Below, piece after piece: positions 54,830-64,000 of a stretch of 64,000 nucleotides of DNA (position 1 is the stretch's first letter; every line of letters begins with the position of its first letter). The notes beneath the pieces are model-generated. The model was not told where the DNA came from, did no database searches, and was given only the letters and a program-made list of their open reading frames with translations. The translations under genes were made by a program, and so were the position numbers. Origin of the DNA: Manduca sexta (taxonomy: Eukaryota > Arthropoda > Insecta > Lepidoptera > Sphingidae); contig NC_051141.1 in NCBI RefSeq assembly GCF_014839805.1, positions 10,300,777 to 10,364,776 on the forward strand, in the 5' to 3' direction.

Positions 54830-57800
54830 TTTCCAACATGTAAATTAAATGTTATCACAAACGCAAGTAGTTACTTATCTCTTTCGGTAAATTTACTGCG
54901 ACTATCTATCACCTGTTAAATTAGTGTTGTGTACCTATCGGCCTAACGGAATTTGGGACTTCGCTGTTCGATGTCAATTTTGAGCTTAATAAGTTCAATG
55001 AACAATTTCATAGGTACAAATGCATGCTTATTGGTGGAATGCTCCGAATGCCGTCAAATATAATATAAAATAAATTATTTTATACCTACTGCTGGTACTC
55101 ACTACATTCTTAAAATAATACTATATACTTACTATAAACTTTTATTTAAAAAAACACTATTTAAATAGTAGGTATGCTTATGTAAGATTAAATAAAAAAT
55201 ATATTATGGCTGGTATAAAACATGATACTATTATTCAGTGCATACGCTAACTCTATAAGTATTTGAAATGAATGAAGCTCGCACTCTTATTAAGCTTTAA
55301 TAAAATCACTTATTATAAAACATAACTAAACAAAAAATATTAGAGTACAGTTATTCGTAAACAACTTAATCATCGGTACGTTGCTATTCACGGTAAAAAA
55401 AATGTTTATTCATCGTATTTAGTAACTACAACGTGTTTCGCACATTAACAAATAAAAGCACAGAAAAATCACAAATTAGAAAATTCGAATAGTTATAATT
55501 TTGTTTATAAAATAAACATTCCCTGAAACGTTATGACTACCATGCCTTCGTCAAATTTTATACAACTTAATAATTATATTATATACGTCACTAAATATAA
55601 ATTGAATAAGCGGTCTTTTGTGCATAAACTGCCACTTTTGCCGTGCTCACAAACAAGCCAGACTTCCGTTGATCACGTCGGATACATTTTGGCGGTGCCC
55701 ATGATGACAGAATCAATATGAAAGCGTTAACTAATGATCTACGCGTTTGACACTTAAGATTTAAGGACAAGGACGGTAAACACTGATACTTAATCATTGG
55801 TTTCAAAAGTTTATAAAACATTCGAGGTAATAGTTATTATATGTTTTAATCTGCATTAAAAATGTCGTCTACATATAAAAAAAAATTTGTCTCCAACACA
55901 CTCATTCACATGATAAAATGTCAACATCCGATTTAATTTAAAAAAATATATCACTCGCTAGAATCATTCAGTCGCACCACTCAGGATTCCACGAACCTTA
56001 ACACTCAGTTTACAAAAAAGCCATACACAATACCGTATTTTATAAATATCAATATAAAAAGAACTCTGGCAAAAATTACCGCCGCATCACAAGGACATAT
56101 CGCGTAGTACATGTATGACAAATTACGACCTGCATTACAAATTTAATACCCCATACATGATTATGATATTGTATTCAACTTAAAGGCAGTACCTATAGAT
56201 TACTACCAAAATAATTATTAATGATATTTGATTATTTAAACGTAGTAGGAGCACAACATAATATATGTATGTATACCGTGTGCAGCTTTTTCGGTGTATT
56301 TAAAATATTATATTATTAATAATAGTATATTTCATAACAATCGGTACGCATACAATATTATCTGTTTGCGGGAAGTTGGTGGAATACGCGCGCAAGACTT
56401 GCACGTTATTACAATGGCATATATTGTACTTGCTCATACAGCATACTCAGCTTTTCATCAGACTGCAAATATATCAAGTATCCTCATTTTGGCTGATGCA
56501 AAAATAAAAATCATACGGACTGATTGACGACGCTATTGGACGGCGCAGCGCAAGTCTGAGAGGCGGGCGGTACGCTGAATTTGCGCTTATAAGCAACACT
56601 AACTGTGCTTACATAATAAGTGGCGAGTTAAGTCTGATATGAAATGTGGAGGAAGCAGTTACAGAATTTAAATGCACGTAGTAAAGCCTAGTGTCAACGG
56701 TTATTATAACGCGAACCTATGTAAGTTAACAACTACTATGCGTTCAACAAAATATAAAATTCCAAAAAAGATTTCCAACAATTTCGGCGTAGTTTTCACA
56801 GGAATCCCTTTTTCTTTATAATTTTTACATATTATTAAATAATGTACCTATTTCCAGAATTGTACATACTACATCATGCAATATTCATAATATACTTACA
56901 CTTTTAGAGCGTAAATATGAAATTCGCATGCGACCACATATTCTTTGAAGTCAACTGAACTTTAGTACATTATATACACTAGCTTATAATATGCCTTACA
57001 GCATTCTGAGTTTGAAATTTAATGTTGTTATTGCCATTTTTTTAAGTTGTATCTATTAGACATCAATTATAATTTGGTGATCTTAGTGAGAAATGAGAAT
57101 CATCCATCCATTCAGCTGCCGCGTAAAATTTGTAAATTTTTTTTTGCAAATAAGTTTGTTGTTGTTATTGCTTTCTTTTATATCTAAACCCTTTATTTAC
57201 AATATTGATGATATAAATTACATTTATTAACTGATATAGCATTTAATATGTAAAAAATAAATAAAACTGTTAGATCCTTCCGAAAACCACGCTGTGTTTT
57301 GAAAATCAAAATGGTTAGGAACACAGATAAAAATGATAATCCAAATTATCTTTGTAAAGCGGGCATGTCACAAAGTTTCACCTAAGGCGTATAGCAATCC
57401 CAAATTACGATAAACGGTGTTCAAGAATTTGTCAAATTGTTAGTGGTGACTATTCTGTTCTCCCAAGATATTTCAGAACTTCGTAACGTCTATTTGATTA
57501 GAATCAGCATGACCAACTCATGAAAAGGTGAGTTACAAGTTAGCCTGCTTACAATAATACACCGTACGTACACTTTCAAGTAGTGAAGATGGATGTAAAA
57601 TGATGTCCTGCTTGTACAAGGTTTCACATTGCACAGCAAGATCACAATACACTCATTATTCCTAGACTTCTTAAGTGTCGTACGTTCGCAAGTTATTCGT
57701 TTTTAATATTGACTATTAGGAAATTCTGTAAAAAAGCATTACAAAACAAAGTAATCAAGCATTGGTAATGGTGAAATAAAAAAGCCTATGCCTAAAGGTT

Positions 57801-60360
57801 AAGGTACCTAACTGAAAAAATACTTAATTTGTACATATCATTAAAAATAATTCATCGGTCCGGTGACAGATATTATGTATAGATAGATCGGCTCCACACA
57901 TCTTTGTCATCACACGTACTCTGTTATTATGGCTTATATGGTTACTTTACATATTATCTACAAATACATTACCGATATTAATAAACATTCGAGATTGGTT
58001 CGATCATTGGTTTGAGTTTGAGATTGGTTCGATCCACTGTTCAAATAATCACTTTTAATCTGAATCAAGGTTCTACCAAAGTGGACTGTCAGTTTGATGA
58101 TTATAAAGGTATCGTCGAGTGATATACCATTTCTCATCCTACTTATTCTTTAACACAATCGATCTGATATCAGACCAATATCACGAATTGAACACGGGTT
58201 GAACATTTAACGCCCACCTAAGGATAGACCTATCTACATATCAGTGCACCTACTAAAATTAACCAGTAGAATTCCTTCTGAATAAATATATTTATTTCCA
58301 ATATATTATGTACGTTATAAAATACGGAAAAAAAATATATTTTAACGACGAATTTTGTTCACGAAAGCAATAAATTGCCCATGCCGTTGAATATTTCAAA
58401 TATATATTCAAGTTAACATTCATTGCAATATATTATAAAATAATATATTTTGTTAAAATCTTTGTATGCAATGGATATTTTCTTCAAATGGTTAAAAAGA
58501 TATCAGTATGCTATATTATATTTGTTAGGTAACTTATAAGAATGTCCAGAAAGTGAGAAGTAGAAAATAAGCAAAAATATAGCCTGATATGTCTAATAAA
58601 TATTATCTATATATTACTACTTATTGTTATATGAATTATGAATTAGAATTATTATATTGGTGTTGTGAATAATCCTTTGTAAACTTTGCCTTCACTATTT
58701 TTATCTCTCAGAGATTTATTCGTATTTATATGATTCATTAATTAAAAAGAGATTTAGGACATTTAAGATTTAATCAATTTCCGAACACCGTACGAGCTAC
58801 ACGAAATTGAGAACGAGATTGGGTAGCATAAAATCAGACGATTAAATTTCGGATATTCAACTTTAAACTTGCAAGTATTAAGAATATATATCACACCTAA
58901 CAAGTCCAAATTAGATATTATCAGTAAGAAAAACCTATATCAAATATGAATTACAACATACTCATATACTTCTAGTGAGTAAATGTTTAATCATCAACAT
59001 AATATAATATATACTAATGTTAGAGGTAGAAGATGTAAACGTTTGCCTATTTGTGATAATATACTTATCAAAGCTACTCACGCTTTTTCAATCCAATTTG
59101 TCTATATCCGCTATACTTCCCGATAAGTACTTACGCTGCATAATAGATTTCAGTGACAAGTATCTTTCATTTAATATTCTATCCTTTTAATGTTGTAGAA
59201 GAAATAACTATGAAAGTTTATGAATTCTTGTGAGGGTTGTGGTGTTTGCTCAGTGTTAGACTATGTGATGAGTATTATGTGGAATGTATCTTCACCAACA
59301 TACATTTCACTCTTTAAAATAATGGATGTGATTATAAACGTACATAAAATATAATATATAGGAATAATAAGTAGTTAACCACTGATATATAGTTAATAAT
59401 AATTTTATTATAATATTGTGCTATCTTGTGATCTATCTCTATGTATAGACTTCCTTAACCTCGAGTGCTTTCTTTTCTACGAAATATTATATATATATAA
59501 TATGCTACGTGTCATTGATGTTGTTTGTTAAGATTTACCTATAGGCATTTAATATACAATCACATCTGAGCTTATCGAGGTAAAATTTAAATAATTAGTA
59601 TTACTACTTCTACTCTAGAAGAATAAAAAAATACTTGATTTTTGTTTACACTATAGTCTATTATAATCTATATTGATGTTATATATCTATTTAGATGATG
59701 TACTTATATCTTTGAAAATCTTACTCGATTCAACATATTGTAACAATAAAGTTTATTTTCGAGGCATGTTCTTTAAGTCAATGTCCCTATGTAAACTGTA
59801 ATTAATATAACTGTTAAATAATATGCATTTTAATATGAACATTATAGGGGAAATATAATATCCTGTATGTGGATGTTACTATTATTATATCGACTACAGT
59901 TTTACTGATACTTAAATACAGTATGAGCAATCATGATCTTTATTATAATAAATAAATAATTATTCATAATAAATTTTAACTTAATTACAATAGTACCTAT
60001 TCAAGAAGTAGGCGCAGTACGTTTAACAAAGGATTTTGATGGATGATATAAAAATTTGGAACAAAAATAAAATTTCAATAAAAGCGAGCACATCGCATTT
60101 GTGTACACAAAAAAAAATCCTTACAACTGGCTAGGAACATACTGTGCTTACTTCTTTACCCAATCAAAAAATAAATTGATTGTTATAATACAGACGTAAA
60201 TATTGCACCTTGTGAGAATTTTACTATAATGTTCCAAGAAATATATATCACCTTACCCTTTGTCATTATAATGTATACGTGGCTCGTGTAGAAAAATAAA
60301 TAAAATATATTAAATTTATTGTTTTATTACGTTTCCTTTCAAGTAGGCTGATTTCGGAAC
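54830..60360. other. AT-rich gene-poor stretch
   Basis: No supported exon. Short open frames at 55533-55821 and 56294-56527 have no recognisable motifs. A small GC-richer patch lies at 56525-56590. It could be the first intron of a gene starting in the CpG island. Confidence 0.4.
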
Positions 60361-60475
60361 TATCCTGATGACGGCACTGCAGCAGTGGGGCGCTTGGCGC
60401 ACCAGTAGCTCCTGAGATTAGTACGTTCAAACAAACAAACTCCTCAGCATTATAGATGTATAATGGTATAGCTTT
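60360..60475 (+). repeat. Solo 3' tail of the 36838-type element
   Basis: ctcctgagattagtacgttc, aaacaaacaaactcctcagc and a TA-rich end correspond to 37895-37980. Confidence 0.7.
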
Positions 60476-60799
60476 AAAATCCTAGAAATCTGTGGTCAAG
60501 CTTATAGCTTATGACCTATAAGCTTATAACCACAGATATAATAATACTCCCGTAAAAGAACCTGTAAGTAGCTAACGTGAAACATTGACGCTCTATAAAG
60601 TGTATAGTTGCTAAATACATACTTGGAAGAAGGCTCCAATCATTATCTGCGACTAGAGAAGTCAACAATCCTTTCTAAAGGCCACCGATTTCTACCTAGG
60701 ATGATTCGCTATTTAAAATAAAAAAGCATCCTAATTTAATAAAGAAGGTGACTGGAAGCTTGCACAAGCCGAGAATCCTGCTGAATATTTAATTAAATC

Positions 60800-61060
60800 G
60801 GAACCCAAAAGGCCGACTGTCAGACTTTAAGATATTTCCTTTTGTGTAGATCAGACCGTAAATAGCAAAAAAATCATTGTGTAATTGTAAAATGTAAGTA
60901 TTGTAGATATTGTAACTGAATGTTCGTATAACGAACACCTTAGTCCGCCCCGTGACGATGAAGGCAGCAGTCTACCAAATTCCGGTCCAGGAGGAAATCA
61001 TATCTGAAAAATAGTTTTAAGTATTTCAAAATCCGCGTAAACATAAGAAATCTCTATAAT
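60800..61060 (+). repeat. Dispersed LINE-like tail, family C copy 3
   Basis: acccaaaaggccgactgtc, tgtagatcagaccg, ttagtccgccccgtgacgat and cgcgtaaacataagaaatct follow the order of 19610-19925 and 49085-49200 (inverted). Confidence 0.6.
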
Positions 61061-61605
61061 ATAATAATGTTAATTGAAAACTGAACAGTTTATTTAAATA
61101 ATGCTTTTATATTATGTTTTTCAATAATATAAAGTAAAAAGGCTTCAATTATGTTAAAAATATACTTTATTGCATAGTACATTAAAAAATAAAATATAAC
61201 CCCATCTATGACGATGGCAAATAACTAAATATCTACTTGACACTAGGGAATGTGCACGAACTCTGGCATAACTACACCGACACAAGAGCCACATTGCGAA
61301 TAAAAAAAGCAATTTATCCTTTTCATTTGTTTATTTTAATATTATAACATTTGTATACCATCCCATTATAGTTAATAGGAAAACTAGCTATATTTTATGA
61401 AAGCCAATTTTATAGATATTATTATTAAAGCAAAATTATGGGGTAATTTTCACTTAAGGTTATAGCTTAAGGTCCATTTTCATACATTTTGTTTCACCTT
61501 TAATCTGGGCAACTAAACAAGTATTGACAAGTAAAGAATTTAAATTCACGTCTAGTTAGTGATTAGTTCTCGCAGTTGAAAGAAAAACGTAAAAATAATT
61601 AATAA

Positions 61606-61668
61606 GCATGGATATTTCGGCCTTTAAAATTTAATATGACGAAATTTTAAAGGCTGAAATATCCATGC
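61606..61668. repeat. Near-perfect 27-bp-arm hairpin
   Basis: Arm 61606-61632 (gcatggatatttcggccttt...) pairs with 61642-61668 with one mismatch, around a 9-nt loop. It ends 6 bp before the 1086-bp TIR element. Confidence 0.9.
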
Positions 61669-61674
61669 ATATTA

Positions 61675-62760
61675 ATACACGGTTGCCTAATTAAATCTGG
61701 CCGCAAATAAGGGTTGCCGACTCTTAAAAATGATAAATATTGAAGGTAGAGTGAAAGAGAGCTAGCGCGTTATATTACCAGTCAGAAAAGGATAACATAC
61801 ATAGCATGTAGTACATAATAAGGTTATATTCCCGTGACACACGTCATGTAGCTGTCATGTTTGCCGGCAAACATTCCGATGCTAAATGGGTTAATAAACT
61901 TCGAATAAAATTCATGAAGATGAAGGCGTGTTTTCTGTGTGAGAAAAAAATGCAATGTACTTGACTTTGATGATGCATCATTCAAAAGTGTTTGCTAATG
62001 TTATTTCGTCGTAAAAAAAAATATAAATACAATGATATTATATTAACAATTGAATCTACCTATGACTTTGGATATCATACAGCGTGTCTTAAAAAAGTTA
62101 CAGTTTTAAAGCATAAAGATACAGAAGAATTCTACATGGTTTCTGGGAGATTCAGCTCCAATGCAAGTTGAAAATGTTCTCTGTGATTCCACGAACAAAT
62201 CTTCCGATAATGACAATGATTATGATATTTCTAGCGATGAAAGTTATGAAAGTGATAGCTTCTATGATAGTGAAAATGAAAGCTCTGATGGTTCAGATTT
62301 TTAAATAAAATTTACGGATAGATAAGATACGTTTGTTTAATTTTTGAGTTACTTAAATGCTTCATTTATATGTAATAAGTTATTGAATACTTGAATAAAA
62401 TATAATATTTAAGTACTCAAACAGTACTTGCACAATAAAATTTTATTTTACGTGAGTAACCCTAATTTTATTTTTAATGGATAGTAATTTATTGTGGTAA
62501 TTTTTACATTTATCATTTTGAGAAGACTTTTTTTGGAGTATTTATTAAGTTGTATCTACTATTGTTTTAACTGGTGGTTGAGAACACGATCATCAGGCGT
62601 ATGCGCAATGGCTCAAAAGTGTCGTACAGCTAGTACTCGCTATCCTTTTCTGACTGGTAATATTACGCGCTAGCTCTCTTTCACTCTACCTTCAATATTT
62701 ATCATTTTTAAGAGTCGGCAACCCTTATTTGCGGCTAGATTTAATTAGGCAACCGTGTAT
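61675..62760. mobile_element. 1086-bp DNA element with 120-bp near-identical TIRs
   Basis: Left TIR 61675-61794 starts atacacggttgcctaattaa. Right TIR 62641-62760 is its inverse, with only two mismatches over 120 bp. The interior is AT-rich and carries the short acidic frame 62161-62304. Termini are flanked by TA, but TA is palindromic with the TIR end, so the true TSD is uncertain. Superfamily not recognised. Confidence 0.93.
62161..62304 (+). pseudogene. Acidic Ser/Asp-rich ORF fragment inside the TIR element
   Basis: 47 codons from MQVENVLCDSTNKSS to a TAA stop, the last 30 or so very rich in Asp, Ser and Glu (DNDYDISSDESYESDS). AATAAA begins at the last base of the stop codon, so the frame looks like the 3' end of a real coding sequence, perhaps the acidic C-terminus of a transposase whose body was deleted. 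The frame is open upstream only to 62110. Confidence 0.5.
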
Positions 62761-64000
62761 CATGATCAACAGAAAAAATCAGCTTTTAATTTGATGTATA
62801 GCTAATAAATATACATTATGAACGAGTAAATGTATCATAGTCATACCTGCTTACACCTGGCTGCGAAGAGGTGCGGCCAAGTGCGCAACGGCAACCGTGG
62901 TTTTTCAGAGTCTTTATGTGTATTGTCATGAAGTGGACGCTATTTTATTTGACAAACAAATGAATGAAATGTTTTCCGAAAAATCAATAACAATAATTTC
63001 ATTAAAAATATTTGCGGCCATGTTTTAATAGGCAACCTAGTAGATATATATTCTTCTAAGCATAAATATGTGTAAGAATGTAGTTTTTAACATGTACTCG
63101 ATGAGTGCACTAATTCTGCAGTGGGATCTCGTACTATGCCTCCTTCATGTTCAAAGTCAAGAAAGCCAAAAATCGATTGTTCAGATCAGATCTAGTAATA
63201 TTTTTACTTCCACCCTAGCTACGGCCCTGCATAGAATGTAAGTAGGTATTATTCTTGAGGATACATATTATGAAGAAATTAAATGCTATTTTTAATTCAT
63301 TTATGAATATTTTAGACTGCCAAATATTGATAGGGTAAACACATTCCGTAACAAGATGCAGGACTTTCGTCGTGCATGTTCCATATTATAATGGTTCCGA
63401 AAAAAAACCCTAGCCATCGGAACTTTTTTTTAAAGATTACAGAAAGGATTTGTTGAAGTTTTTGCGAACAACCGTGTCAGCCCAAAGCCTCCGCTCGAGC
63501 TTAGGGCAAATCGTGTTAGAAAACCCACACAAAGTCTATTGTAGTAAACCTGGAATTCTTTGTCCCCAGCGAATATTATGCCATAGAGCAAGTAATATAT
63601 GGATATGCTACCACTAGACTAGGGTATTCGGGCACCAATGCAAAACAAATAAATTCACACATTATTGAACTGATAATAGGCAACAGGCAAAATGTCTATA
63701 ATTGTTTTTATTTAAAAAAAGTAATCAGGCAATAACATTGCTGACTATATTCAACCTCCCAACCCTACTCACCCCATATTACCGTATCTATTATAACTTA
63801 CACTATAGTAAAACTAATGAAACACACGCTCGACATTAATTTATTTATTTCCCAAAAAACATCTACAAAGATATCGTGCTTTACAGCATTATTATACTTA
63901 ATATAATCAATGATAAATAAGGTAGGTACATACATGAATACAAATAATGAACAATAATCAGCGAATCGAAACAGAATTCACAGTTTACATATAAACAGAA
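62761..64000. other. AT-rich end of window
   Basis: No gene seen. 63013-63045 (atttgcggccatgttttaat aggcaacc) resembles the terminal part of the 120-bp TIR (atttgcggctagatttaatt aggcaacc), suggesting a second, decayed end. Confidence 0.45.

Overview
This is an AT-rich eukaryotic window from an animal nuclear genome. It is most likely a lepidopteran (moth or butterfly). The gene in it has many small exons with GT-AG introns. The space between exons is filled with short SINEs, 5'-truncated LINEs, MITEs and RTE-like tails of the kind I associate with Lepidoptera, for example a tRNA-like SINE carrying 'AGAGGGATTAGGCCTTAG'. The organism call is inference from repeats and gene structure. There are no bacterial-type operons, rRNA genes, functional tRNAs or CRISPR arrays. 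|| The one gene I can place firmly is SCYL2 (SCY1-like pseudokinase 2, also called CVAK104), on the + strand. Fifteen coding exons run from 22521 to 52826, plus a candidate 18-nt microexon at 42866-42883. Exon phases join consistently, and the order follows vertebrate SCYL2: pseudokinase lobes (exons 1-6), HEAT-like helical region (7-11), then a low-complexity Ser/Pro/Gly-rich tail (12-15). About 863 codons are present. The first ~60 codons (the exon before the 'ECSVFFFD' exon) were not found and may lie in 1-22520 or outside the window. One exon (39849-40003) is 1 nt too long, giving a frameshift that is either an assembly error or a real lesion. || Region by region: 1-22520 is intergenic or 5' intron, with a fold-back element (869-1704), SINEs (2507, 14592), an R1-like LINE 3' end (7007-7505), RTE-like tails (7815-8806), a 121-bp tandem duplication (11901-12141) and a LINE reverse-transcriptase fragment (17240-17640). 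22521-42044 holds SCYL2 exons 1-14, whose introns carry two target-site-flanked LINE insertions, a 408-bp TIR element and a 123-bp minisatellite. 42045-52523 is a 10.5-kb intron carrying the microexon, a possible read-through ORF, a non-autonomous element with repeated subterminal motifs, two SINEs and several MITEs. 52524-53423 is the last exon and 3' UTR. 54420-54800 is a CpG-rich island, probably the promoter of an unseen neighbour, bordered by a 93-bp hairpin MITE. 55-64 kb is AT-rich and gene-poor, but contains a young-looking 1086-bp element with 120-bp, ~98% identical inverted repeats (61675-62760). || No previously undescribed multi-gene system is visible. The most interesting items are the microexon, the frameshifted exon, and the uncharacterised TIR element with its acidic ORF.
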